A stretch of 64,000 nt of DNA. It comes from Hydractinia symbiolongicarpus. Lineage: Eukaryota > Cnidaria > Hydrozoa > Anthoathecata > Hydractiniidae. Positions 1 through 10,494 of this stretch are shown here, in pieces. The stretch lies in the NCBI RefSeq assembly GCF_029227915.1, contig NC_079887.1, positions 14,384,001 to 14,448,000 of the forward strand, in the 5' to 3' direction. The position numbers were made by a program, and so were the translations under genes. The notes beneath the pieces are model-generated. The model worked only from the letters and a program-made list of their open reading frames with translations. It was not told the DNA's origin and made no database searches. Positions within the stretch are counted from its first letter, which is position 1. The number at the start of each line of letters is the position of its first letter.

Positions 1-1
1 G

Positions 2-2371
2 CATATAATTCTTCCCACAAGAGTTACTGAAGTTTCTAGCACGATTATTGATAATATTTATTTTAGTTCAGCCAAGTGGGACACTGTGTCTGGTAATATT
101 ATAAGTTCAATATCTGACCATTTCCCTCAGTTCTTAGTCTTAAAAAACTTGTCTGCAATCAATCCTTTGCACACCTCTGATGATATATTTGTTCATGATT
201 GGAAGAAATTTCATCACAATGACTTTCTCACCGAACTTCACAATAAAAATTGGGATGATATCCTACAATTGAATGTAGATGATCCCAACTTATCGTTTAA
301 CAATTTTTACAATTGTATCAACAGTCTATTGGTCAATCATGCTCCTCTAAAAAAAACATGCAACAAAAAAAGAAAAAAAAAATCCAATCCTTGGATTACT
401 AATGGTATCCTTACCTCAATAATCAAAAGAGACCATCTGCATAAATGCTTTTTAAGAGAGAAAGATCCACTTTTAAAGTCTTCCTTGCTAGAGAGTTTTA
501 AAAAGTACCGCAACAAAATTGTATCTCTATGTAGAATGAGTAAGAGTAATTTCCTCAATAAATATTTTAGCAATAACCAAAAAAATATTGGCAATATTTG
601 GAAAGGGGTTAAAAATATTATTTCTGTTCGTTCTTCTGTTTCTGCTTCTCCCACCTGTATGAACATTAATAACTCTGTTGTAACTGATCCAGTGACAATT
701 GCTAATTCTTTTAATGATTACTTTGCTTCAATTGCAGATAACATCAGAATGAATATCCCGTTCACTCGAAAACATTTCTCCTCTTTTCTAAAAAATTCTA
801 CTTCTAATTCGATGTTTCTTTCACCAACTGATGATTTAGAAGTTCTGCATTGCATTTCTTCCCTTGACCCTGGTAAATCTTCTGGGCCATTCAGTATTCC
901 TGCCCATATTTTAACTCTTGTTAAATCTGAATTATCTATACCACTTTCAAAACTTATTAATTTGTCTTTCACAACTGGTATTTTTCCTACAAACCTAAAA
1001 ACTGCCAAGACCATCCCTATTTATAAAAAAGGGTCCAAATTAGAATTAACAAATTACCGACCTATATCCTTACTCTCAAATATTGATAAAATATATGAAA
1101 AAATCATATACAAACGAGTGTATGGTTTTCTCGAAGCAAACAACGCCCTCTACAAGCATCAATTTGGCTTTAGGAAAAATTACTCGACTTCTCAAACACT
1201 TCTGAACATCTCTCAAAAAATTATGGATGCTCTTGATAAAGGAAATTATGCATGTGGAGTGTTCATTGATCTTCAAAAGGCTTTTGATACGGTTGATCAT
1301 GAAATTTTGCTTAAAAAGCTTTTTCACTATGGAATTCGTGGTACCCCACTCTCACTATTTAAGTCTTACTTAACAGGACGTCAACAGTTTGTATCCATCA
1401 ATGGAAATATATCAACTAGTAATCTTATCAGGCATGGTGTCCCTCAGGGCTCTGTTTTAGGACCTCTTTTATTTTTAATTTATATTAACGACCTGCATTG
1501 TTCAATTAATTTTTCTTTGGTGCATCACTTTGCTGATGACACCAATCTCTTAAACTTCAGTAAATCTTTGAAACAACTGGCCAAACAAATGAATTTTGAC
1601 CTCAAGCTTCTTTGCCATTGGCTCAATGCCAATAAAATTTCTCTTAATGCTAGTAAGACTGAGTACATTGTTTTTAAACATACACGGAAACCTCTTAATT
1701 ACGATTTTAGGCTTTTTATCAATGGTAAAAGGCTTATACCTAGTAATTGTATTAAATATCTTGGTGTTCTATTAGATTCTGATTTAAGCTGGAAGTCTCA
1801 GATCAATGATACTGTTGCCAAGCTCAAGAGGGCCAAAGGAGCTTTAGCTAAACTTCGTCACTTTGTGCCTTTAAATGTTCTTATTCTAGTTTACTATGCC
1901 ATTTTTCATTCACACTTGCAATATTGTAATCAAATTTGGGGTCAGCCAAACAGTCTTGATGTTAATCGTATTACTGTTTTGCAAAATTTTGCTATTAGAC
2001 TCATGTCTTTTGAATCTCGAAGAGCATCATCCAGTCACCTGTATGGTAATCTTGAGCTCCTCAAATTCTCTGATATTGTCAAATGTCACAATATTCTATT
2101 TTTACATAAACTATTTCATGAAAAATTGCCTGCTTCTATCCTTAATACATTTGCGGTTGACTTCACCCATGCTCAAGGCACTCGGGCAGAGAAAATTGGT
2201 TTGATCAATCTCCCTACCTTTAATACTATTTCTTTTGGTAAAAACTCAATTAGATTTAATGCCATTAATTCCTGGAATAAATTGCAGTCTTTAATGACTA
2301 GAAAATTTGTCTCCCTTGATTATTTTAATCTTAGAAGTGATCTGAAAAAGTACTTTGTTTCCTCTTACTAA
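2..2371 (+). CDS. LINE (non-LTR retrotransposon) ORF2, 3' part: endonuclease C-terminus plus reverse transcriptase
   Basis: An open frame runs from the left edge to the stop at 2369-2371. It begins inside the APE-type endonuclease: the end of that domain reads 'SDHFPQFLVL' at about residues 10-20 counted from the GTG at 86. Next comes the linker typical of Jockey/CR1/L2-type LINEs, then a full reverse transcriptase. RT landmarks are 'NYRPISLLSN' (about nt 1052), 'GVFIDLQKAFDTVDH' (motif A, about 1256), 'GVPQGSVLGPLLF' (about 1436) and the catalytic 'FADDTNLL' (about 1528). No frameshift or stop breaks the frame over about 790 codons, so this copy looks young. The N-terminus and any ORF1 lie outside the window. 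The exact clade cannot be set without a phylogeny. Confidence 0.93.
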   Translation, partial: HIILPTRVTEVSSTIIDNIYFSSAKWDTVSGNIISSISDHFPQFLVLKNLSAINPLHTSDDIFVHDWKKFHHNDFLTELHNKNWDDILQLNVDDPNLSFNNFYNCINSLLVNHAPLKKTCNKKRKKKSNPWITNGILTSIIKRDHLHKCFLREKDPLLKSSLLESFKKYRNKIVSLCRMSKSNFLNKYFSNNQKNIGNIWKGVKNIISVRSSVSASPTCMNINNSVVTDPVTIANSFNDYFASIADNIRMNIPFTRKHFSSFLKNSTSNSMFLSPTDDLEVLHCISSLDPGKSSGPFSIPAHILTLVKSELSIPLSKLINLSFTTGIFPTNLKTAKTIPIYKKGSKLELTNYRPISLLSNIDKIYEKIIYKRVYGFLEANNALYKHQFGFRKNYSTSQTLLNISQKIMDALDKGNYACGVFIDLQKAFDTVDHEILLKKLFHYGIRGTPLSLFKSYLTGRQQFVSINGNISTSNLIRHGVPQGSVLGPLLFLIYINDLHCSINFSLVHHFADDTNLLNFSKSLKQLAKQMNFDLKLLCHWLNANKISLNASKTEYIVFKHTRKPLNYDFRLFINGKRLIPSNCIKYLGVLLDSDLSWKSQINDTVAKLKRAKGALAKLRHFVPLNVLILVYYAIFHSHLQYCNQIWGQPNSLDVNRITVLQNFAIRLMSFESRRASSSHLYGNLELLKFSDIVKCHNILFLHKLFHEKLPASILNTFAVDFTHAQGTRAEKIGLINLPTFNTISFGKNSIRFNAINSWNKLQSLMTRKFVSLDYFNLRSDLKKYFVSSY

Positions 2372-2690
2372 TCCTTCCTGAATTGTCAGACTTGGCCATT
2401 TGTTTCCCGCATGGTTGTTTATCATTTGACCCACTTTTATGTGTGTGTTGTTTTGTGCGTCTCGTATCGTTTACTGTAATTGTCCAAGGGTGGCCATACC
2501 CTTTGCCTTAGCTTTATGCTATTAGGTATGGTCTCCCTTCAATAGCATTATATATTTTAATTTTGTTACCCTGACTAATTATGATATTTATTTTCTTTTT
2601 CTTTATATTTATTTTCTTTTAATTTTAATTGTATATATATAACTGCTATTGATAAATAAAATATCTATCTATCTATCACAGCTGTCTATA
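2372..2690 (+). mobile_element. 3' UTR and tail of the first LINE
   Basis: Between the RT stop codon and about 2690 the sequence is non-coding and T-rich. It ends in AATAAA followed by three to four TATC/ATCT units (about 2654-2679). Short simple-repeat tails rather than poly(A) are usual for CR1/L2/Rex-like LINEs, so this is read as the element's 3' end. The right boundary is approximate because no target-site duplication can be checked: the 5' end is outside the window. Confidence 0.6.
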
Positions 2691-3457
2691 GCTAACATGC
2701 CAACCAGGAGAATTGACAAGTTCAAATCAAATGCGTGAATCCGTCTATGGAATTACTGGAAACGAACTTTGAAATTAGCCGTCTTGTTTCAATGTCCTTG
2801 ACTTAAAAATAAAAAAAGTTTTACCTAACTGCAGAAGGTTGATAACTGTTGCCTTGTGACTGAAATGGGAACCAATGCGATACCTTGTATTGTATTGCAC
2901 GTGCGTTCATGCTGTATTTTCCACACACTCTCCGTGTTCCACACAAAGTGGGGTCTTATACAAGGTCTGACACTAACATCTGGTTTTAGTCAGACTTTGA
3001 CAGTTTTTGTCCTACATGGTTCATGTGTGAAATCTGACAGCGTTGATTGAAGTGTTTTATTGGCTGGGAATAAAGAAATTATGTACGATAAAATAAAGAG
3101 AAACTTTTTACCATAAGTATAAGAAAACCACTGTATTGCAAAAAATGCCTTTTAGTCAGCTTTGTACAATTCTAACCAAAATTAGGATCAGTTAAAGAGG
3201 GAATCTTTTTATCACGATATCAGGAAAATATAGCTATGTTGAAAAATAACTTTAAAAAAACAACCTTGTTTTAAACAAGAACCTTAGCCTAAAACTCAAA
3301 AAGCACAAACTCTTTTTATTCTAGTAACCTTTATTCGAAAAGCCTTAGAGCCAATTAAAGATGTGCATTTTCATCATTCTCGTCCTCTGAGGTCTTCGAT
3401 ATGAAAAACTTGAAACTAGCTCTGACAAATACCCCCATTTTATGTGGCGTATTTTTC
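2691..3457. other. Intergenic, nothing recognised
   Basis: AT-rich DNA with only short chance open frames (64 codons at most). No splice-site-bounded coding segment, repeat or RNA gene was recognised. Confidence 0.5.
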
Positions 3458-3637
3458 CAGGTACGGCGGCACTAAGGGGGCTGGGGGGGGGTTGCTAAGT
3501 AATAATTTTTTATTTTCTGCCAATAAACAAAGCTTTTCTGCAGTTCAAGCTAGCCGTTTTACGTGTTTTAGGACTCTAAAAATGCAATGGTAACAACCTC
3601 CCCCACCCCCCACTTTGAAATTGTGGCACCGCACCTG
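3458..3637. mobile_element. 180-bp MITE with hAT-like ends and G/C runs
   Basis: The ends are inverted: left CAGGTACGGCGGCAC, right end read in reverse CAGGTGCGGTGCCAC. The element is flanked by the direct repeat TTTTC (3453-3457 and 3638-3642), which fits a target-site duplication. The left arm has a G-run block (about 3475-3490) and the right arm a matching C-run block (about 3599-3613), so a single strand could fold back. No coding capacity. The CAGG start resembles hAT-family termini, but the 5-bp duplication is shorter than the usual 8 bp, so the superfamily is open. Confidence 0.6.
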
Positions 3638-3642
3638 TTTTC

Positions 3643-5130
3643 TTGAATCAATTACCTAATGTTGTGCTTGTAAACGAGTCGTTTTTAATTTGATTAATCG
3701 TTTGTGGGGACCTAATTGTATTCGTGATTCGCACAGCTTAACAAAGCTGACCTCACAGTGCAGTAATGACTCATAAGCACTTATTTAAATTTATAAGCTA
3801 CATCTACATCTGAAACTTAGTTACGTAGCCAGTCTCTTTTTTGTAGCTTAAGTGCTGGTTTTAGCTAGTTTCACACTGCACATTGCTACAAATTTAGCAC
3901 ACTCCATTTATCCATTGTATTACCGTTTCATGTATATAGACATAGCTAGATATTTCTGTGAGAGCTGTTTTGTTAAACTAGCCTAGAGCTTGACTATATA
4001 AGATGGCCTCAATTATTTGTAGCTTGCCATATGCTCAGTGTTTTCTTTCACGTCATATAAAGCGAGTATGTGGAGCGAACCATCATAAGGCAAGTCTGCT
4101 CGTTTCCTGTTTCCAGCTCAGAATGAGTTTATTCGGTGCGTTGACTCGATATATATAATATCGCTTTGGGGAGCCAGTGCCAGGTTGAAATTATTCGCAT
4201 AAAATAAAACTTGCGACTTAAAATACTTGAAACTTGCAAAAGCTTTGCTCTTAAACTTGGATGAATGAAATATGGTAAATCACTAAAAGTAACTAGAATC
4301 CATCACGTGACCAGGGTTGCCGAGCTACTTTCAAGTTTACCTCAAAGAGCAATGGGGTCGAAAATCCATTTTAACTTTGAGTTACTTCGAGCATTGTTGT
4401 TTCGCGCACCGACTGCCTAGCCAAATCTGTTTTTACTTCCCTGCCCAATTTTAAAACTAGTACCCAGGTATATTCTTAATTTGGGTAGTTTTGATTTTTA
4501 ACAAAAGTCGGTTAAAAGTCGTCAATATTAAAATACTGTAAAACAATTACAATAAAAGTCGGGCCAAAAGATAAGCCTTACTGTGGGTATCTATGTAAGC
4601 TATATTTTGGGCAAGCTTTTACTAAAAAAGTTCTCGATTAAAAGTTTAAATTTTGGTTAAATTTGTGTTCATAAAAGCGATTTTTTCATTAAATCAAGTT
4701 CAAATATCTTCGTAAAAAATAGTAAAGCTTAAAGTAATTAATAAAATATTTTACGAAGCAGTTTTAACTATAAAAAGAATGTGTTTTACTTTGTATAGCT
4801 TTGCCCTCTTTAGGGTATCATTTAAAAATGCCCGATGTTAGGCAGTCGCCCCACTTTGGGTGAAATTTTCTGCTTGGAAGACCCTACAAAACTTCCGCCA
4901 TCACCGGTTGCGGATTTTCACTAATCATAATAAATCCAAAAATCATTCATGCGGAAAGGACTTCGTGCAATTTCCACACAAGTTGTAAACAAGCCGAAAA
5001 CCAAAACAGGTGTTTGCTCCGGAACAAATCTCGTCCGCAGGACCTCTTTTTCGATTTCTGATATATGACCAGCGCAAAAGTAGTGCTCGATTACAAATCT
5101 ATGTAAAAACACACCACGCCGTCAAAACAA
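3643..5130. other. Intergenic, nothing recognised
   Basis: AT-rich sequence. A 63-codon minus-strand open frame (4921-5112) has no recognisable motif and is treated as chance. No exon, RNA gene or repeat could be supported. Confidence 0.45.
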
Positions 5131-5384
5131 ATACCTTATTCCATGGAATGAACGAGTTATGAAGTTAACGCGGTTTTTCAAAATTTTAACACGTCTTTTT
5201 CAAACAGCAACTGACGGACTCGACTGTTGCCGTAACTTTTGCTTCAAGCGGTATCGTATATTATCAAATTTGCCTTAATTAAATGCATTTTTGAAAGCAA
5301 CCTTGATTAACCGCTTTAATTTCATGACCGTTAATTTAATTCGAGTTAATTTCTTGACTCGTTTAATTTCATGGAATAAGGTAT
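5131..5384. mobile_element. 254-bp MITE with about 30-bp inverted ends
   Basis: The left end ATACCTTATTCCATGG is matched in reverse at the right end, ending ATGGAATAAGGTAT. The similarity continues inwards through the AACGAGT and GTTAAC segments. The interior is AT-rich and non-coding. It lies 87 bp left of the Tigger-like transposon but has different ends, so it is a separate element. The family was not recognised. Confidence 0.6.
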
Positions 5385-5471
5385 GAACGTATTCAAAGAA
5401 AAGTAAAGATGATATGCGACAGAAGATTAATTTGGTTTAAGTTTCGATAATTTTCAGATTTAATTTGTATA

Positions 5472-5494
5472 CAGTTGAACTCATCTAATTCGAA
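5472..5494 (+). repeat. Left terminal inverted repeat of the Tigger-like element
   Basis: 23 bp starting CAGTTGAACTCATC. It matches the reverse complement of 8461-8483 with one mismatch (C against G at position 14). The TA at 5470-5471 is the likely target duplication. Confidence 0.88.
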
Positions 5495-5647
5495 TTCTCA
5501 AGGGACCGAGAATTTTGTTCGAATTACATGAGTTTCGAACTAGATGAGTTTTCATATTTTTGACCTAATTCGATAAAAAAAGTCTTTCCCAGGTTTACTT
5601 TCGAACTATTTTTTGTATTTTCGAGTTAGAATAATGAAATACTAAAT

Positions 5648-8167
5648 TCATAATTTTTCGAAAAAGTCTTTGATTGTTGATTGTTTCATTTTCTGCTCTC
5701 GTTTCTTGGAAATCTCTTCGGAGATCTTCTGAATCAATGGGATGACGTTCGATGATTCGAAAAGGGTCATCTTTTTGAGAGTCTCGATTGCATCGTCAAT
5801 CTCATTTTGCGATGGGGGTGGAATTGGTTCATCATCAGGACACTCTGCACTTTCGTCGTCTGAAGAGCCGTCATCGATGACTTCTACTTCCGGATTTTTA
5901 TACATATCCACGATTTCTTTGACAGACAATGGGCGTGATTCATTAGTAACAACGTTGAAATCTATATCAATGAACGATTCGACATCCCGATCGTCAGGTG
6001 CAATGTCAGGTCTAATCTTTCGTAATCGGTCTAGATCTTGATTCAAATCTTCTACAACATTCGTTTCATCATTTTCGTCGTCTGAATCGCTCTTGTCACT
6101 TTCCGTATCTTTGAAAGGATCGTCATTCTCATCCATAGCACCATTCCTTGCAACCTCCGAGATTCCTGATTTTCGAAAGCAATTTACGATTGTTTCACTC
6201 GACACACTATCCCAAGCCGTCTTGAGCATTATCATGGCTTCAAGAATTGATGTTTTCGGTAGTTCAGCCTTCTTGTCTAACGCTTTCAAGATCCTTCGAA
6301 TTACCAGTGATCGGTATTTTGCCTTCAAAGACCTGAAAAAAAAAAAATGAAAGTCTATTAGAATGAATTAAGATCCATTGTTTGAGATAGCTCTGGGGAT
6401 TATAATTCGATAAATTGGAAACAATTGTTTTTTCTTCGAATCATTACATTTCTTTCCTTCTAAGAAAATAAAATTACATTCACAAGGGGCATGAATTCAA
6501 CTCTCTCTTAAGAATGTCTAAGTATTTTTCTTCTCCTTCAAATGTAATCGTGCATGGTATTTGTAAGCCTTCTCCATCTCCTAGGTTGACTCTTTTTCCA
6601 GTGACGGAAATATTAGCAGCATTAGTTGATTAGATCGTAAAAAGTAAAAGATTGTTTTCGCATATCGACCAGTTTTTCCTTTTTTTAAATGACCAATAAC
6701 TTTGTCGTCTTTTGTCACAGCAACTGCATATTTATCTATTTCGTTCTCAGGTTCAGGACGCGTTTGTAAAGATTCACCAATAACTGGTGTCCATTCATTC
6801 ATATAGGCGTGATACCCTTTAACCATTGACTCGTATTTGAATTGCCTTACTACGGACAATGGAATTTCATAACTCAAAGAAATCTTCTTCCCACAAACTT
6901 CAACAACTTCTGCAATATTAGTTCTTGCCATTTTACTTAAGTTTAGTATGACAAAAAAAATTTTTGATTTTGTTTTGTTTTGGTAGAGAGTAATTGGAAG
7001 ACATTCTAGTGTTACCAAACAAACTTTTTTCTTTGACAACACTGGAATGGCTTCAAAACAATGAATGGGAAATAAATATTTCCAAACAATGAGTAACTTT
7101 GAAGAAATTTTACCTGATAACTCCTTGATCCATAGGTTGGGTACAAGAAGTGGTGTTAGGTGGCAGGAATTGTAGATTTACAGCCTTTAACTCTGTGATG
7201 TTTGGGTGTGCGGGACAGTTGTCGACTATTAAAACAATTTTCCTTCCTTGTGACTCGAATTTACGATCTAATTCTCTAACCCATTCTTCAAATAATACTC
7301 CATCCATCCAGGATTTATTTTGCGAGCGATACCGACAGGGTAGATTTCTCACGTTTTTGAAACATCTGGGTTTCGCGGACTTTCCAATCACAAACATTGG
7401 AAGCCTTTCGCCCAAAGCATTGGATGCAGCCATTCCTGTTAGGCGCACTTTGCTGTGCTTTCCGCCGGAACAGCGTTTTCCTTTGAAGTGATAAGACTTT
7501 GATGGTAGCGCTTGGTAGAATAGGCCGAATTCATCGGCATTGAAGATGTCTTTTAATTCATATCTGACCAATATAGTTGGTAGGGTAGTTTCTTCCCAAG
7601 GTGCTGTCATCTCACTTGTTACTTTTGCGGACTCCCCAGATACTTCTTTGAATGTGATTCCATATCTGAATAGTAAAAAAAGATCATGTTGCAAATATCG
7701 AACTTACGGAAGTTTTTATCCTTATGTGCATGGAGTGAAAGCATTCATATTAGAATAAACCCTGTTGGAACATAATAGACAAGTAAGTATTACCTCTCCT
7801 TCCAGCCTCTCAACCATCCGCTCGATGCTGAAAAATCTTCATAGTTGAATGCTGTGGCAAATTCACGAGCTTTCTCGATTAAAATTGGTCCATTAATTGG
7901 GATGTTGTTACCGCGCATTGAGGTAAACCAAGTCAACAACGATTCATTCAATTTTTCGTACGTGTCAGTCTTAACTCTCTGGCGTTTTAGTGACGACTTT
8001 TTGAAAGCAAGGAATATCTTCTCTTTATTGTTCTTCCATGTTGACAAGGTGCTGCTTGGAACATAGTACTTGATGGATGCGTCTTTATTGGACATACCAT
8101 CCTCCAAGTCACGGAGAGCTTCATATTTTGTTTTTAAAGTGAGTTCTTTATGCTTTCTTTTCCCCAT
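5648..8167 (-). CDS. Tigger/pogo-family transposase, intact, three exons
   Basis: The exons on the minus strand are 8167-7794, 7665-7114 and 6332-5648. All introns are GT-AG and joined codons stay in frame (1611 nt, 536 aa). I start at the ATG at 8167 (MGKRKHKE); an upstream in-frame TTG at 8194 is not a likely eukaryotic start. Domains: a psq-type helix-turn-helix (about residues 5-55), a CENP-B/Tc5-type DNA-binding HTH (about 70-125), and a DDE_1 catalytic core. Catalytic residues: D169 in 'FNADEFGLF', D273 in 'IVDNCPAHP' and D304 in 'QPMDQGVIR', with 30 residues between the last two (D30D, as in pogo/Tigger). The acidic C-terminal tail runs from about residue 340. It should cut and paste the element at TA sites. 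No disabling mutation was seen. Confidence 0.92.
6490..6931 (-). pseudogene. HIRAN-like domain passenger frame inside intron 2 of the transposase
   Basis: A minus-strand frame starts at the ATG at 6931 (MARTNIAEVVEV). It contains 'KGYHAYMNEWTPVIGE', then 'DKYAVAVTKDDKVIGHLKK', a pattern typical of HIRAN-like domains found in many uncharacterised invertebrate and fish proteins. Around 6635 the frame shifts by one: after 'FYFLRS' the expected 'ISVTGKR' and 'GLQIPCTITFEGEE' continue in another frame to a stop near 6490. So this copy is broken, or has an unseen small intron. It lies wholly within the transposase intron on the same strand. HIRAN domains are thought to bind DNA ends; a role in transposition is only a guess. 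Confidence 0.6.
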
Positions 8168-8460
8168 CTTGTCTTGATAAGAAATGGAAGCCAAAAGCAG
8201 TGGACGAGCTTCAATCGAATGTAAAAAAAAACATTCGATTGCAAATTATCGAGTTGGTAAGCTTCAAAAACTCAAAAAATTCGAAAATTCGAATTACATG
8301 ATTAAAATTTCTTGATGAGACCCGAAAATCTGTTCGATTTACATGATTTTTCGAATTACATGGGTTCGAATTATAGGAGTTTTTTTGTAAGGTTTTCAAG
8401 GGAAATTCTGAGTGGACCACAGAATCTGTTCGAATTAAGTGAGTTTTCGAATTATAGGAG

Positions 8461-8483
8461 TTCGAATTACATGAGTTCAACTG
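8461..8483 (-). repeat. Right terminal inverted repeat of the Tigger-like element
   Basis: 23 bp ending TGAGTTCAACTG on the + strand, inverted relative to 5472-5494 and followed by TA at 8484-8485. Confidence 0.88.
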
Positions 8484-9800
8484 TATTATTATAGAGATAG
8501 CCGGTAGAGCCGGCGTGAAACGCCTGGTTAAACCACCATTATTCCAGGGTAACCTAACGGCAAACGCCAGGTAGAGCGTTTAAGTGCAGAAAAACCGAGG
8601 TGGACATCAGGTTGGAGCGCTTAATAAATGTATACTTTACGTCATGCATCTGCTTACTCAAAAATAAATTTCTTGCAGGAACGGTTGAAATACAAACAAA
8701 GAATGCAGGTTATGGAAAAACTTGTCATATGTACAACAAGACACCCTGTGAAAGTTCCAAAATAAAAGGTAACTCTGGTTTAAATAAAAGCAAAAAATAT
8801 AACTAACTGGCTAAAGTCCTGATCTTGTCATAATGTACGTTCGTAGTAAAAATCTTTAAATAAGTGTGTTTAAGAATTGTATGTGGCTAAAAAAGTAATG
8901 ATATATTCACCTTAACATATGAAAACATACCAGAAAGAAATATTCCTATAAATAAAAAGTATTCAGAAGAGAAAAATGTAAAAATAACCTCACTTGGAAA
9001 CCCAAATGGCCTTCGTCCATGTAGCCCAATCGTTTCATTTTCTTCTGTCAGCATGTCAAGGTTTATTGAGACTGTTGTCTCCTTGAATCAATAAACTTTA
9101 GACTTTTAGCTTATTAGTTTATATTACAGTAACATAATGCATTGGACATAAGAATTTTGTTGCAGCCAAGCTGCATTGAACTACTGTCACTTTTTATCCA
9201 GAGGTAGCTAGATAGCCACAACTGCAACATTTAAACAAATACTGTTGGGAAGGATAAAAGGTGAGTAAAAGTGAATAAAAATGAATAAAAAATAGCTATC
9301 TAGCTGGCTTTTAAGGTGCTGCCTAGAAATCTAGGCTTGTAGTCAAAGTCTGGTTTGGTTAAGATTGGCTACAAAGCACGACAATATATTTATCTTAACA
9401 TTTAAAAACGTATAAAAAGTAAATATTAAAACAAATATAGAGCTTTCAGAAAACAAAAAGACAAACAAACTTCCCTCAAAATAGCCACCATTACATTAGA
9501 TCGCCCACCAAGCATATCGTCATCGCTAAAACTTCACTTAATTAATGGAACAGATCACAAAGCGTACGAAGGCTTATATTTAAAATGGCGTGGTCGAATT
9601 TCTTTTAATCTTTGTTTTTGGTTTTTTAATAGATATTAATTGTTTTTAAAATTTTGAATATAATTATTGTGTTAAGTATTAAATAAAATACAATAAAATA
9701 ATAAAATATAATGAATTAACCTCCGCTTTTTTAAAATCATTGAAGCTAACGCGGCTCTGGTACCATAATGTCGACAAACAGACAAAATAGGGCTTTTACT
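8484..9800. other. Intergenic; one possible orphan exon, otherwise nothing recognised
   Basis: Apart from the candidate exon at 8679-8768, this stretch is AT-rich non-coding DNA with poly-A-like and TAAAA-rich runs (9640-9720). No gene, RNA or clear repeat was supported. Confidence 0.4.
8679..8768 (+). CDS. Candidate orphan exon, phase 1-1, Cys-containing
   Basis: A 90-nt segment is bounded by a good acceptor (TTTCTTGCAG before 8679) and a donor (AAAAG then GTAACT after 8768). Read as 2 + 87 + 1 nt it is open and gives a segment containing 'GYGKTCHMYNKTPCESS'. Phase 1-1 exons with two cysteines are typical of shuffled extracellular modules. No partner exons were found nearby and the domain was not recognised, so it may be a lone captured exon, part of a gene with very long introns, or chance. 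Confidence 0.3.
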
Positions 9801-9808
9801 ATAGAGAG

Positions 9809-10203
9809 AAGTCGTTAACACGTGGAAAAAACCACGGGGTCGCACCTCTTTAAATTACACGCTATTTCGTGTGCCCGTTGCACAACACTTTTTTTTGCGA
9901 ACAGACAGGCAAAATACAGCTATTATTATAGGGTCGTTAACACGTGGAAAAATCCACAGGTTCGCCCGTCCTTTAAATTTACCTTTCGCAACAAAGTGAT
10001 TAAAATATATCGCATTTGACATTTGTGTTTCCGTAGCAAGATTTTCTAACCCAGCGGGGGATCCGCACAGAGACAGACAAAATATGGCTATTGTTAAAAA
10101 AACTAGCCGGTAGCGCGTGGAAAAATCCACGGCGTCACTCGTCATTTAATATATCGCATATTTTTTCACGTACAAATAGACAGACGGAAGACGGCTATTA
10201 TTA
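9809..10203 (-). mobile_element. Array of three head-to-tail Helitron-like termini (minus orientation)
   Basis: Three units of about 100-165 bp follow each other. On the minus strand each starts with a TAATAATAG/ATTATAG-like 5' segment then CTGTCTGT, and ends with a hairpin of the form CGTGGATTTTTCCACG. The 3' hairpins lie at about 9819-9838, 9940-9955 and 10114-10132. In the third unit the hairpin is followed by CTAG then T (10106-10102), the hallmark of Helitron 3' ends. The first two have degraded last bases. No Rep/helicase coding is present, so these are non-autonomous. Confidence 0.5.
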
Positions 10204-10372
10204 GCTACTGTCGAAACGTTGGTTTAAGACATCAGTCAATGGGTGACCCAGCATTGAAGGCAAGGTTAAGCGCATATGTGCAGGTATACAGTGTGTCACA
10301 AATACAGTGAAGTACTTACAGTCATAAAGCCTATTCAGGAGGTGATGGAATAAACGGGCGGGCGTTGGAGAA

Positions 10373-10494
10373 TCTGTTATTACCCGTATACGTGTTTCTG
10401 TCACGCAAAATGATAACCGCTGCAGAAAGACATACAAAATGCGGTAAATAAAGGACGGGCGAATCCGTGGGTTTATCCACGGGCCACTAACTAG
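10373..10494 (+). mobile_element. 122-bp mini-Helitron
   Basis: It begins TCTGTTATTACCCGTATACG and ends with the hairpin CCGTGGGTTTATCCACGG (about 10465-10482), then CTAG, followed by T. Nearly the same 5' segment (CCCGTATACG) and 3' segment (AAGGACGGGCGAA) recur in the 123-bp copies at 30260-30382 and 56916-57038, which supports one family. It is non-coding. Confidence 0.55.

Larger units (their letters stand above)
5472..8483 (-). mobile_element. Complete Tigger/pogo-type DNA transposon, about 3.0 kb
   Basis: The element is bounded by inverted repeats starting CAGTTGAACTCAT and flanked on both sides by the dinucleotide TA (5470-5471, 8484-8485), the target duplication of the Tc1/mariner-pogo group. 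It carries an intact transposase on the minus strand with two introns, plus a second minus-strand frame with a HIRAN-like domain inside intron 2. Inside the ends, TTCGAATTA-type motifs recur in both arms (5490-5560, 8270-8475) and could be subterminal transposase-binding repeats. Intact coding sequence and near-perfect ends suggest recent activity. Confidence 0.9.

Noticed and set aside
5742-6350. Plus-strand frames opposite the transposase last exon
   Set aside because: Antisense shadows of the acidic transposase tail.
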